A DNA stretch of 64,000 nt, taken from NCBI RefSeq assembly GCF_001613265.1, contig NZ_BDCA01000030.1:26404-90403 (forward strand), read 5' to 3'. The notes beneath the pieces were generated by a model. The model was not told the origin of the DNA. It searched no databases and saw only the letters and a list, made by a program, of their open reading frames with translations. Source of the DNA: Nocardia vermiculata NBRC 100427 (GTDB lineage Bacteria; Actinomycetota; Actinomycetes; Mycobacteriales; Mycobacteriaceae). Shown one piece after another: positions 1-7,514 of the stretch; position 1 is the stretch's first letter; every line of letters begins with the position of its first letter. The position numbers and the translations under genes were made by a program.

Positions 1-164
1 GAGTCTGCCGCATCCGACAGGTCGAGCCCCCAGCGTGCTTTCCTGCCGCCGCAATTGTGTCCGTTGACATGCGGTTATGGCTCGGATCTGCCCCGGTTTT
101 GGGTTACTATCGACGGGTGTCACACCGAGGTTTGCCGCTTTCAAGTCGCTGAGGTTGTTCCCAA

Positions 165-824
165 ATGCCCGATCAAGAGTCACGCACATGGACGTTCATC
201 GACACGATTTCCGTGGCGCCGTCGATGGTTTCTGTCGTGGATCCTGTCGTGATTCTGACCGACGCCGGTAGCGCTTTCTCGCCGCTGCACGGCGGTTGGA
301 TCTGCGATGTTGATCGGGCCCGCGCATCGGCTGTGATGCTTGCGCAGGCCGCGCGCCTGCGCCGGCGTCCCGCTGTCTCGAATCAGCAGTTCCGATTGAC
401 TGGCCCACAGTCGGGACGCCGCGCCGAGGGCGGCGTGCCCGAAGTTCAAGGCGTGCGGCTGCCAGCGCCGGGAGAGCCCGGCAGCAAGGCGATCGAAGTC
501 CGTATCTTCTGGGCCGGGATGCAGTTGCTCGCGGACACGCGAGATCGGCTCACGAGCGAGCAAGCGGGCGAGATCGAGCGCGCTTTTCGGGCTACCTGCG
601 GCGCAGGTTTCTACGCGCGTTCGACAGGCATCACGGAATCGGCTATCCGCGAGACGCTGACCGACGTTGTCGAGCTGGCCGAATTGCTGCTGAGTGCCCG
701 CGACTCGCGTGCGGCATCGACGATATCTGTCAGTGGCGGGCGCGACGATGAATCCACGCGAGCGGTGGGTTTCCTGGCATCAGGATTGCCGTCCGCCGTC
801 ACGATCGAGATGCGGGAGCAGTGA
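165..824 (+). CDS. hypothetical protein, 219 aa
   Basis: I do not recognise this protein. It is an uninterrupted 219-residue frame that ends three bases before the next start at 828, as expected for the first gene of an operon with its downstream neighbour. A GAGG stretch lies 10-15 bases before the ATG. The C-terminal half (about residues 105-175) looks helical and amphipathic. The N-terminal half has no clear motif, and no membrane segment or signal peptide is visible. Its position before a replication-relaxation-like gene suggests a plasmid maintenance or transfer role, which is inference only. An upstream alternative start cannot be excluded because the first 164 bases of the window have no recognisable gene. 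Confidence 0.5.
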   Translation: MPDQESRTWTFIDTISVAPSMVSVVDPVVILTDAGSAFSPLHGGWICDVDRARASAVMLAQAARLRRRPAVSNQQFRLTGPQSGRRAEGGVPEVQGVRLPAPGEPGSKAIEVRIFWAGMQLLADTRDRLTSEQAGEIERAFRATCGAGFYARSTGITESAIRETLTDVVELAELLLSARDSRAASTISVSGGRDDESTRAVGFLASGLPSAVTIEMREQ

Positions 825-827
825 CCC

Positions 828-1580
828 ATGACAGTGATTTCGAAACGCGATAGCGAGTCCACAGGGAGGGCCGCGAGCCGGACGCATCCGAATCTCACCG
901 CGCGAGACGTGCAGGTGCTCGAATGGCTACGAGAGGTCCGTATCGCATCCTCGACGGGGCTGCGCGCCGCTTACAGCCATTTCGGCGGTGAGGAGCTGGA
1001 CCAGCGGCGGTTCTCGCGCCGCGTGATCAAGCTGGAGAAGTCCGGCGTCATCGGATCGGCTTTCGTCACCCACGGACGACAGCACAAGGTGTATTGGCCC
1101 GCCGAGCGAACCTACCGTCTGGCGCGGCGCGAGCTTGCTCACGATCTGCTGTTGGCCGAGTTCTCGATATGGCTGGTTTCGCAGCGGCACGAAGGGCTAG
1201 CCCTGACCGATCATCTACCGGCGGGCAGCTGGCGTACTCCGGCGTTCACCGCGGACCATCCGCTGAACACAAAGTCCCACGCCGCCGACGGGATGCTGTG
1301 GTTGCCCGATAACAGCATCGGCCTGATGGAAATCGAGTTGTCGCCGAAGTCAGGCCGGAAACTGCGCACCGTTCTGGACTCCCACGCCGCGCGACTCGCA
1401 TCGAACAGCGAGACGATCTCCGGCGTGCTCTACCTGACCACCGAGCGGGCCGGAAGGACGGTCGCGAAAGCGTGGCAGGAGTTCGGCCATGCCGTTGACC
1501 ATCCGGGCCGATTCCAAGTGCTTCACGCCGTCGATGACATCACCTTGCAACGGCTGAGCGAGCTGGCCGAATTGGGCTGA
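828..1580 (+). CDS. replication-relaxation-like winged-helix protein, 250 aa
   Basis: The N-terminal part (about residues 22-90) reads as a winged helix: it opens with LTARDVQVLEWLREVR, continues into a recognition-helix segment, and closes with a wing around HGRQHKVYWPAERTYRL. The remainder fits the replication-relaxation/MobC-like fold found on actinobacterial plasmids and integrative elements, including an acidic HAADGMLWLPD segment and an IELSPKSGRKL segment around residues 165-185. Such proteins are usually encoded next to conjugation genes and may help a relaxase or replication protein act at an origin. The start three bases after the upstream stop makes co-transcription likely. Family assignment is by pattern only. 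Confidence 0.65.
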   Translation: MTVISKRDSESTGRAASRTHPNLTARDVQVLEWLREVRIASSTGLRAAYSHFGGEELDQRRFSRRVIKLEKSGVIGSAFVTHGRQHKVYWPAERTYRLARRELAHDLLLAEFSIWLVSQRHEGLALTDHLPAGSWRTPAFTADHPLNTKSHAADGMLWLPDNSIGLMEIELSPKSGRKLRTVLDSHAARLASNSETISGVLYLTTERAGRTVAKAWQEFGHAVDHPGRFQVLHAVDDITLQRLSELAELG

Positions 1581-1602
1581 ACACGGCGAGAGGATCACCG
1601 TC

Positions 1603-2082
1603 ATGACGGCCATCTATCGGGAGCCGAGTTCGGCGCAGCTTCAGCTGTGGGACGAGCCCCCGGCCGTGCCAGTCGAGGAGCGGGCCCCGGCCGGATATCG
1701 GCCGGGCCGAACCCGAGCGGCCGCGCGCTGCCCGTCGTGCCAGCACCGGGCCGCCAGCGCCGCCGAGGACGCGCGAATGCGCGCCGATATGGGCGTGCTC
1801 TGGCTGCACCCCGACCCGGCCGCACCGGACGGTGTCCGCGAGGCGGCCCACTGCCGGCACTGCCAGCCCCGGCAGGTCGCCGATACCGAATGCGTCCGAT
1901 GCCTCGAAGGCGGGCCGCTGCTCGCCGACCAGTTCGCCGCGGACTCGGCAGCGGGCCGGGTGCCGGCCGAAGTCACGGCCTGGCTCGCGCGCCACGGATG
2001 GCACACCGCCGACGGGCCCCTGATCTGCCCCAACCACCACCAGGGCCAGAGCTACCGCGACACCAAGCCCTACCGCACCTAG
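1603..2082 (+). CDS. zinc-ribbon protein, paralogous to the tail of the transposon resolvase
   Basis: This 159-residue protein carries three Cys pairs: CPSCQH near residue 44, HCRHCQP near residue 86, and CVRCLE near residue 97, then CPNHH near the C-terminus. The spacing suggests one or two zinc ribbons. The region from about residue 43 to 150 matches, almost motif for motif, the last ~110 residues of the serine resolvase at 18240-19547, including VLWL/VIWL, AHCRHC/RHCHRC, GGPLL and the final ICPNH/VCPDH. A stand-alone copy therefore exists in the backbone and a fused copy in the transposon. DNA or protein binding is an inference. The ATG follows the preceding stop by 22 bases, with GAGAGGA as a possible ribosome site. 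Confidence 0.7.
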   Translation: MTAIYREPSSAQLQLWDEPPAVPVEERAPAGYRPGRTRAAARCPSCQHRAASAAEDARMRADMGVLWLHPDPAAPDGVREAAHCRHCQPRQVADTECVRCLEGGPLLADQFAADSAAGRVPAEVTAWLARHGWHTADGPLICPNHHQGQSYRDTKPYRT

Positions 2083-2453
2083 CGCAGCTCCCGCAGGCTC
2101 ACCACCCAGCCGAGGCCAGCTGAAGGCGGTTCCGTCCCAGCCGACCGCCCGGCGTGCGGACCGCGGCCGCGCGCCGACAAAACGCTGACCAGCACGATTT
2201 CACCGGTAGAGCACTCATCGGCGCACCCCGCCACCCGGCGCGGACCCTGGCCAGCCGGATTCCCGCCCCGAAGCTGGACTGAGCCACGATGCCCGACCCC
2301 CGGCCCTCACCGACAAGGCCGAACATGTCTCCGCTGCGCTCCGAGCCTTGCCAGCGCCACCGGCCGCCGTGCCGCGTCGCCTGCGTCCAACACCGGAAGC
2401 GGGAGATCCAGCAGGGCCCAGGCCCCGAGCCCGCCGAACACCAGGGAGCCACC
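2083..2453 (+). other. 371-bp gap without a convincing gene
   Basis: Frames open here continue from neighbours and have shadow-like composition. The stretch contains one copy of the short recurring motif CGCTGCGCTCC (2332-2342), also found inside both copies of the large intergenic element and near 10001. I see no clear promoter or terminator. Confidence 0.5.
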
Positions 2454-2828
2454 ATGAGCGCCGTCACCATCGAAATCACCGGCCACCTCGCCGCCGACCC
2501 CGCCGAACTCCGCATCACCCCGACCGGAGAGTCCGTCACCAGCTTCACCGTCATCGGCAACGACCGCCGCCGCGACGACAGCGGCGAATGGGTCGATGCC
2601 CGGACCACCAGCATCCGCGTCACGGTCTGGAAAGCCCTGGCCGAGCACGTGGCCGACACCCTGACCAAGGGAACCCTGGTCACCGTCACCGGCGATCGGC
2701 TCACCGCGGACCTGTGGACCGACCGCGACGGCCAGCCCCGCGCCACCCTCGAGATGCGCGGCGTCCGCGTCGGCGTCGAGCTGGCGACCCAAACCGCCAA
2801 GGTCATCCGAGCCCCGCGTCCGGCCTGA
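2454..2828 (+). CDS. ssb: single-stranded DNA-binding protein
   Basis: The 124-residue protein has the OB-fold pattern of bacterial SSB: an opening beta strand (VTIEITGHLAADPAELRIT), the SVTSFTVIGNDR strand, the WVDARTTSIRVTVWKALAEHV segment, and the GTLVTVTGDRLTADLW strand. It lacks the long acidic tail that recruits host replication proteins, so it is a short plasmid- or phage-type SSB rather than the chromosomal one. The ATG at 2454 is preferred over an in-frame start at 2289, because homology begins right after it and AGGGAG lies upstream. Likely role: protecting single-stranded DNA during conjugative transfer or plasmid replication. A perfect palindrome follows at 2881-2916. Confidence 0.9.
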   Translation: MSAVTIEITGHLAADPAELRITPTGESVTSFTVIGNDRRRDDSGEWVDARTTSIRVTVWKALAEHVADTLTKGTLVTVTGDRLTADLWTDRDGQPRATLEMRGVRVGVELATQTAKVIRAPRPA

Positions 2829-2880
2829 CCCGGCCGTTCACGACGCCCGGCCGGTAGCCGGCCGGGCCCGCCCGACAGAA

Positions 2881-2916
2881 GTGAGTCGGCCCCCGGTGCA
2901 CCGGGGGCCGACTCAC
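2881..2916 (+). terminator. perfect 36-bp palindrome downstream of ssb
   Basis: Two 16-bp arms (GTGAGTCGGCCCCCGG and its complement) flank a TGCA loop. There is no strong T-run, but position and stability suggest a terminator or transcript-end hairpin for the 165-2828 group of genes. Confidence 0.6.
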
Positions 2917-3110
2917 GTTCTCGCTCCCAAACGGGAGCGACGGCGAGTTGGAAGCACCACTTCCTTGGTCTGGGCGCATGGCGCGCAGATTCTTGGCCAC
3001 TCACCGATAGCCGATGCCGAACACCGTAGCGCCGCAGACCACATTCCCGGAGCAGGACTCGCGGCGGAACCGGTCACGTCGCCGCGAGATGCGCGCCCCC
3101 TGCCGGGTCC

Positions 3111-3400
3111 GGACCACCGCAAGGGCGGCCAGCTGAGGAATCCGGCCCACGGGGGCCGGATCGGGAACGGATCTTCTTTTCCCTTCTGGCCTTCCGATTT
3201 TGACCGGCGGTGCCCTTCGCGCAACCCGCCGCTGCGCTCCGCTTGGGCCTGCGGCCGACGAAGAACTTTCCCTACCGCGGTCGCTGCGCTCCCTGGAAAC
3301 TTCCCCGCCCGACGGGTTGCACTCGAGGCCCCTCATACCGGTCCAACTCTCCCTTGCCAGAAGGGCAAAGAAAGCGGTCGGGGCCACCCGGCCGCGAGAG
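3111..3400 (+). ncRNA. duplicated structured intergenic element, copy A
   Basis: This ~290-bp block recurs at 4002-4286. Four nested complementary pairs are visible: 3181-3190 with 3356-3365 (CCCTTCTGGC), 3202-3207 with 3338-3343 (GACCGG), 3221-3228 with 3313-3320 (GCAACCCG), and 3267-3271 with 3295-3299 (TTTCC). A small hairpin TCCGGCC/GGCCGGA precedes them near 3141-3160. The same helices exist in copy B with compensatory changes, arguing for selection on base pairing. Loop sequences such as GGTCGCTGCGCTCC and the stretch CTTCCGATTTTGACC are identical between copies. Each copy sits between a hairpin terminator and a small gene, so it could be a leader RNA, an independent RNA, or a palindromic DNA site. 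Open frames crossing it are not credible genes. Confidence 0.5.
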
Positions 3401-3467
3401 CCGGTGAGGCTCTGGACCGTTGGAGCCGGTCCAGGGAATCGTCCCGCGAGGAACGGAGCAAAACCCG

Positions 3468-3866
3468 ATGTCAGACAACATTTTCGGCGAAGTCATCCAC
3501 GCCTACACCCGCGCCGAGGCCCTGGCCGACGGCTTCATGCACGACATCAGCGAACTGGCCAGCGAATACGGATTCCGCTATCCGGTCCACGTCGCCCAGT
3601 ACGCATGGGCCGAGGCGATCTCCTGGCCGCACACCGGCGCCTGCCAGGACGAAACCGGCCGCGCATGGGATGTGCTGACCATGGCCCGACTCGCCCTCCA
3701 GGCCGCAATCCGGCGCGGCGTCACCTCCGGGCCCGTGCGGTTCACCGTCGTACGGATCACCGAGCCCGACCGGACCGACCCGGAGCCGATCACGCTGGAA
3801 ATCGAGCTGGGCCCCGGCGACCAAGGCGAACCGGTGTTCACGATCACCGCAGGCCCCGACCGGTAG
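3468..3866 (+). CDS. DUF6573-like plasmid protein, 132 aa
   Basis: The N-terminus MSDNIFGEVIHAYTRAEALADG, followed by a segment with two Trp residues, fits the DUF6573 family, which is common on actinobacterial plasmids and has no known function. No membrane segment is present. The protein ends in an acidic stretch with ITLEIELGPGD. The ATG at 3468 is chosen because homology starts there; AACGGAG upstream is a possible ribosome site. The gene lies between the two copies of the structured element and is followed by a terminator hairpin at 3878-3913, so it appears to be a single-gene unit whose leader would contain or follow copy A. Confidence 0.75.
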   Translation: MSDNIFGEVIHAYTRAEALADGFMHDISELASEYGFRYPVHVAQYAWAEAISWPHTGACQDETGRAWDVLTMARLALQAAIRRGVTSGPVRFTVVRITEPDRTDPEPITLEIELGPGDQGEPVFTITAGPDR

Positions 3867-3877
3867 CCCGCCCGCGC

Positions 3878-3913
3878 GGGGAGGCATCGGCATACCGCCG
3901 CCGAGGCCTCCCC
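3878..3913 (+). terminator. hairpin after the DUF6573-like gene
   Basis: GGGGAGGCATCGGC (3878-3891) can pair with GCCGAGGCCTCCCC (3900-3913), with one mismatch, around an 8-base loop. It starts 12 bases after the stop codon, consistent with a transcript end. Confidence 0.6.
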
Positions 3914-4001
3914 ACCCGGCTCCATTCCGACCGGATGCGCACCGCGGGCGGTGCGGGCCTCTCTGCGGTCGGCCGGCAAAGAGTGCGACCCCTCCGGGGA
4001 T

Positions 4002-4286
4002 CGGGCCACCGCAAGGGCGACCGGCTGAGGAACCGGCCTGGCGGCCGGACTGAAAAAGAGTTCTTTTCGCCTTCTGGCCTTCCGATTTTGACCGGCGTCC
4101 ACCTCCGCGCAAGCCCTAACTCCGCTCCGCTCCGGCCTACGGCGCCAGAAACTTTTCCCAAACGCGGTCGCTGCGCTCCCAGGGAAAACTTTCCGGCCCA
4201 GGGCTTGCACTCCGGCGGCCTCCTGCCGGTCCAACTCTCCATGCCAGAAGGCGAAAAAAACGGTCGGAGCCACCCGGCCGCGAGAG
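4002..4286 (+). ncRNA. duplicated structured intergenic element, copy B
   Basis: This is the second copy of the block at 3111-3400. Its pairs are 4064-4078 with 4243-4257 (15 bp, perfect), 4090-4096 with 4225-4231 (GACCGGC), 4109-4117 with 4200-4208 (GCAAGCCCT), and 4153-4159 with 4182-4188 (TTTTCCC). Compared with copy A, both arms of the outer helix changed together (CCC/GGG to GCC/GGC). Both arms of the third also changed (ACCCG/CGGGT to AGCCCT/AGGGCT), and the innermost lengthened on both sides. It ends just upstream of the gene starting at 4299. A cis leader for that gene, or an independent RNA, are the leading ideas. Confidence 0.5.
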
Positions 4287-4298
4287 TCAGGAGCCGAA

Positions 4299-4739
4299 GT
4301 GCCAGTTACGAACACCACCACCGCGAGCGCCGTCAAGGGCCTCACGCTGCACGTCTACCGCAACGCAGCAGCCGAGATGGACCACACCAACGGCGGAATC
4401 ACCGCCACCGCAACCCGCGTGACCCTGGTCGGAATCAGCGTCGAAGATCTGGGCGGCGAGGTTACCCGCCTGCCCGACTGGCAGGTATCGACCCCCACCG
4501 AAGACGCCCCGCCCGTGGTCGCCGTGGTCAACCGCCGGTGGAACGGGACCGCCCGTTACGCCTTCCTCGCCCCGGCCGAGATCCGAGACAACGAAATCCA
4601 GCGGCCGCCCGCAGGCCGGTACATGTTCGGCGGCAACTACGCCGCCACCCATGACAGCCGATTCCGAAACGCGCTGTCTTACTACCTCAACAACGAGGGC
4701 CCCGACGTGTTGCGCGTCCACGACCGTACCGAACTGTAA
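4299..4739 (+). CDS. hypothetical protein, 146 aa
   Basis: Not recognised. A GTG start at 4299 is preceded by CAGGAG at a suitable distance. The protein is mixed alpha/beta, without Cys, signal peptide or membrane segment. Its C-terminal third (about 105-146) is rich in aromatic residues (YMFGGNYAATH, LSYYLNNEG). It directly follows structured element copy B and is followed at 44 bases by another small gene, with which it is probably co-transcribed. The role is unknown; the context is a cluster of small plasmid genes. Confidence 0.65.
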   Translation: MPVTNTTTASAVKGLTLHVYRNAAAEMDHTNGGITATATRVTLVGISVEDLGGEVTRLPDWQVSTPTEDAPPVVAVVNRRWNGTARYAFLAPAEIRDNEIQRPPAGRYMFGGNYAATHDSRFRNALSYYLNNEGPDVLRVHDRTEL

Positions 4740-4783
4740 CCCACCACCCCGGCCGAGAGCCGAACACAGAAGGGAAAACCGAA

Positions 4784-5020
4784 ATGCAATACATGAAGGT
4801 CGAGACCGCCGGAGACGTTCGCCGATGGGACAGCTACATCGTTGCCGTGCCCGACGATTGGGACGCCGACGCCGAGAACAGTGACCGCCAGCTGCGCGAC
4901 CTGATCGCACTCGGCAAGGGAAAGCACCAAGGCACCGATTACGAAGGCGAATACGATCCCGTCCCGCCCGACGAATTCGAGATCAGCGAATTCGAGCCGA
5001 CCCAGGCCCCCGCGGAATAG
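4784..5020 (+). CDS. small acidic protein, 78 aa
   Basis: Not recognised. The gene has a good ribosome site (AGAAGGGAAA) before ATG 4784; a second in-frame ATG lies at 4793. The product is very acidic in its last 40 residues (DYEGEYDPVPPDEFEISEFEP), a feature shared by DNA-mimic and adaptor proteins, but nothing more specific can be claimed. It closes the small-gene run and is followed by a strong hairpin terminator at 5032-5070. Confidence 0.65.
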   Translation: MQYMKVETAGDVRRWDSYIVAVPDDWDADAENSDRQLRDLIALGKGKHQGTDYEGEYDPVPPDEFEISEFEPTQAPAE

Positions 5021-5031
5021 CACCGGATAAA

Positions 5032-5070
5032 GCAAGAACCCGGACGGTTGGAGCCCGTCCGGGGTCTTGC
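5032..5070 (+). terminator. strong terminator hairpin
   Basis: GCAAGA-a-CCCGGACGG (5032-5047) pairs with CCGTCCGGGG-TCTTGC (5055-5070) around a short loop. It lies 11 bases after the stop at 5020. Confidence 0.75.
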
Positions 5071-5282
5071 CTATCCACTGTAGGCCAACCGCCGGCACCA
5101 CCGGATTTCGCGCGGGGCGCGGCCGCGCGGGGCGCGTCCGCGCCGCGGCGGTCTCGACCCAGCCCCGCGCCGCGATCCAGCCCTACCGCCACCGTGCAAC
5201 CCTCGGACAGGACCCGGTAGCCGACCGGGCACCGAACCCGAGTGCACGAGAAGTCGCGCTCAAACAGGCGAGGTGTCGATCC

Positions 5283-6014
5283 TCAGACACTGTCCACGTA
5301 CTCGCGCGATACGCCCCGCGGCGTCAACCGCTGATCCCCCGGATACAACCCCAACCCCGGCAACTGAGAATCGATCTCAGCACGGGTCAACGGGGCCGAC
5401 ACCGGTGCCAAACTCACTCGACCCTCCAAATCCACCCACTGCCCCTCCGGATCAACCGTGCGAACACGAACCACACGGCCGGCCTCCACATACACCACAC
5501 CCCGAAGACGCTCCCGCCGATCCAGCGAGATCCGGGCCTGCGGCTCCGCCAACCGCCGATCAATCTCCCACTCCGGATCAACAGCACCAACGAACTCGCC
5601 AGCCAGCTTCTTCACCATCCGCGCCGACCGATACGCCACCAACACACACCCCCGAGCCGGCACCGGTTGCAGCAACTCCGGCAAATCCCACCGCAGAAAA
5701 GCCTCACGCGCCCACCCATACGGCGCGATCACCGCCGCATCGGAATACACCGTCACCGTCACATGACGACCCCGCTCCAACTTCTCCCGCAACACCCGCA
5801 ACGCCGGCCGCGCCGCCCGCGAATTCATCGGCTCATCAATCACAGAATCCGGCACCGGAACCACCTCCCGACCCTGCGACCACACCCCCTCAGACATCAA
5901 CACCCCCACCGGGCGATCCCACCACGCCACCACCGTCGCCTCACCATCGCGATACGCCCGCGATAACTCAGCCGACAGATGATTCCGCAGGTAGTCATAC
6001 TCGATCACACGCAT
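5283..6014 (-). CDS. protein with Phd-like N-terminus, candidate regulator of the GCGTAA promoters, 243 aa
   Basis: The N-terminal ~45 residues (MRVIEYDYLRNHLSAEL, then a basic and aromatic stretch ending RPVGVLMS) resemble the Phd/YefM antitoxin DNA-binding fold. The remaining ~200 residues are unrecognised and contain two alternating beta-rich segments; there is no membrane segment. The start at 6014 is chosen because AAGGAG lies nine bases upstream. The gene is transcribed leftward from a promoter (6123-6152) carrying the same tandem GCGTAA operator found before four rightward genes, and a single extra GTGCGTAAG lies in its own leader near the ribosome site. This suggests an autoregulated repressor of the set, which is inference. 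No toxin partner is adjacent. Confidence 0.65.
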   Translation of the reverse strand: MRVIEYDYLRNHLSAELSRAYRDGEATVVAWWDRPVGVLMSEGVWSQGREVVPVPDSVIDEPMNSRAARPALRVLREKLERGRHVTVTVYSDAAVIAPYGWAREAFLRWDLPELLQPVPARGCVLVAYRSARMVKKLAGEFVGAVDPEWEIDRRLAEPQARISLDRRERLRGVVYVEAGRVVRVRTVDPEGQWVDLEGRVSLAPVSAPLTRAEIDSQLPGLGLYPGDQRLTPRGVSREYVDSV

Positions 6015-6122
6015 ACGCACATTCTCCTTACGCACCTGACGCACAAGCCGCCGCGATCGGGCAGTGAATCAAGCAAACTCGATGGATAACTCACTGGAAT
6101 CGCACCCCTTCCGACGCCGACT

Positions 6123-6152
6123 CTAAAGAGTAAAATCTTACGCAAATTACGC
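6123..6152 (-). promoter_or_regulatory. leftward promoter with tandem GCGTAA operator (P1)
   Basis: Read on the minus strand, GCGTAA repeats twice with a 9-bp period (starts at 6152 and 6143), followed after 10 bases by TTTAG. This is the same layout as the four rightward promoters at 6774, 7076, 7887 and 9375. It lies about 110 bases upstream of the gene starting at 6014. Confidence 0.65.
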
Positions 6153-6407
6153 GCCTTATGCAAATATGGGTGAGGCCATCGGCCGAGACGAGACAACCAC
6201 CTCACTTGCCGTACCAAGAGAAGACGCATCAGAGCTACCGCGACACCGCGCCCTCCCGGACCTCCGCCGCTCCCGCACAATCACCGTGGCAGCCGTGGTG
6301 CGTTCGGCGGGGTCACCCTCAGCCGCACCTACTACCCGATCAGCCACGGCAGCCCTAGGGGGCCGCCGATCGCGAGCAAAGCTCGCGCGGAGTCCGGGGC
6401 CTGGGAA

Positions 6408-6576
6408 GTGGTGGAGTCCCTTCGATCGACCTAGACGCAGTGGTCTATCACCCCGGAACCCGGCAATCCAGGGCGCCTTCGGCGTCGCTGACGCGATGGC
6501 GCAAGCGCCACCCTGGACAGCCGGAACCCGGGGTGATCGGAGACGACCACTAGGCCGATCGAAGGGACTCCACCAC
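6408..6576 (+). ncRNA. 169-nt imperfect hairpin in a 766-bp gene-free region
   Basis: A 21-bp perfect outer stem (6408-6428 with 6556-6576) continues inward as CCTAG/CTAGG, TGGTC/GACCA, ATCACCCCGG/CCGGGGTGAT, CCGG/CCGG and TCCAGGG/CCCTGGA, separated by small bulges and a symmetrical AAC/AAC internal loop. The tip holds three short hairpins (CGCC/GGCG, GCGTC/GACGC, TGGCG/CGCCA). The surrounding gap 6068-6833 contains no credible gene. It also holds promoters P1 and P2 and, at 6232-6248, a 17-base match to the 3' end of the zinc-ribbon gene (near 2050). The hairpin could be a structured RNA, an origin or transfer site, or a decayed palindromic mobile element. Confidence 0.5.
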
Positions 6577-6773
6577 CACCGCACCCGCGCTGCGCGTGCC
6601 GGCCCCTGACGCCGATCGCAACCTGACGGTTGCGGCGGGGGGCTCCGCCCCGCCGAGCCCCCCGCTCCTCGCCGGAGGGGCAGGCGCTCCCGAAGGAACG
6701 GGCCGCGAAAAGTCAAGCTAGACAACACAATAGCGGGTGACATGCCCCACAACCACAAACAACCCTCCCTATT

Positions 6774-6803
6774 GCGTAATGTGCGTAAGAAATGCTATTA
6801 TAG
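6774..6803 (+). promoter_or_regulatory. promoter with tandem GCGTAA operator (P2)
   Basis: GCGTAA at 6774 and 6783 (period 9), then 10 bases, then TATAGATAC. It lies about 30 bases before ATG 6834. Confidence 0.7.
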
Positions 6804-6833
6804 ATACATAAGGCAGAGAGGGAGGCAGACACA

Positions 6834-7055
6834 ATGAGCAACACAGCAACTATCGAGGTTCAGGAATACCAGACCATCCAGGGGGACACCGCCTACTGCG
6901 TCACCAACGGCACAATAAACGTGCTGATCACCCCGCCCGGAATCGGCAACACTCGGTGGGAAGTCTGGAAATCCGACAGCATCGCCACCATCGCCCGCAC
7001 CGCTACCGCCGAACAGGGCATTGCCCGAGCCCGAACCTGGCTCGCCGCCCACTAG
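6834..7055 (+). CDS. small protein, 73 aa
   Basis: Not recognised. ATG 6834 follows a GGGAGG ribosome site. The 73 residues look like a small beta-rich domain followed by a helix (TATAEQGIARARTWLAAH) and contain a single Cys. It is the first of four rightward genes or gene groups controlled by the repeated GCGTAA promoter, so it probably belongs to a common response or transfer-stage regulon. No function can be assigned. Confidence 0.65.
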   Translation: MSNTATIEVQEYQTIQGDTAYCVTNGTINVLITPPGIGNTRWEVWKSDSIATIARTATAEQGIARARTWLAAH

Positions 7056-7075
7056 CCCCAGAAAGCCGAAAATTT

Positions 7076-7104
7076 GCGTAAAGTGCGTAAGATTTGAAAT
7101 ATAG
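7076..7104 (+). promoter_or_regulatory. promoter with tandem GCGTAA operator (P3)
   Basis: GCGTAA at 7076 and 7085 (period 9), then 9 bases, then TATAG. It lies about 20 bases before ATG 7124. Confidence 0.7.
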
Positions 7105-7123
7105 AAACTAAGGAGCGTGAATA

Positions 7124-7474
7124 ATGGCTATCACCACAACCCCCATCGATTTCGGTCAAGCCCTGCACATTCTCGACGGAAGCATCCACGTCGAATACCG
7201 AGACGGCAAATACGTGTGTAGCCGCCCCATGGCAGGAAAAGGCGGATCAATCGAATTCAGCCCCCACGGTGGCCACCTCTACAACAACGGCGAACGCATC
7301 GGCACGATCTACCTGGACGACACCGACACCGCCGAATATTACCGCCCCTACTGGTCGCAACACATCACACGCCCGTGCGAATGCGGACACGGAGAAATCG
7401 CCGATTCTGTAACCCAGCACTTCACCACCGCAATAGAAACAATCGCCGACGCAACACGCACGCTGGTTTGCTAA
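7124..7474 (+). CDS. hypothetical protein, 116 aa
   Basis: Not recognised. ATG 7124 follows AAGGAG at 7110-7115. The protein has a Cys/His cluster near residues 84-90 (RPCECGHGE) that might bind zinc, and a C-terminal helix. It is transcribed from promoter P3 and followed at 40 bases by the gene at 7515, which lacks its own GCGTAA promoter and is probably in the same transcript. Confidence 0.65.
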   Translation: MAITTTPIDFGQALHILDGSIHVEYRDGKYVCSRPMAGKGGSIEFSPHGGHLYNNGERIGTIYLDDTDTAEYYRPYWSQHITRPCECGHGEIADSVTQHFTTAIETIADATRTLVC

Positions 7475-7514
7475 TCGACCACACCATTCGCCCTACTCGA
7501 GGAGTCTCGAACCC

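Noticed and set aside
3200..4654. Rightward 484-codon frame across the duplicated intergenic element
   Set aside because: It runs through both structured copies and through genes in other frames and is dominated by Arg and Pro; the small genes at 3468 and 4299 are better supported.
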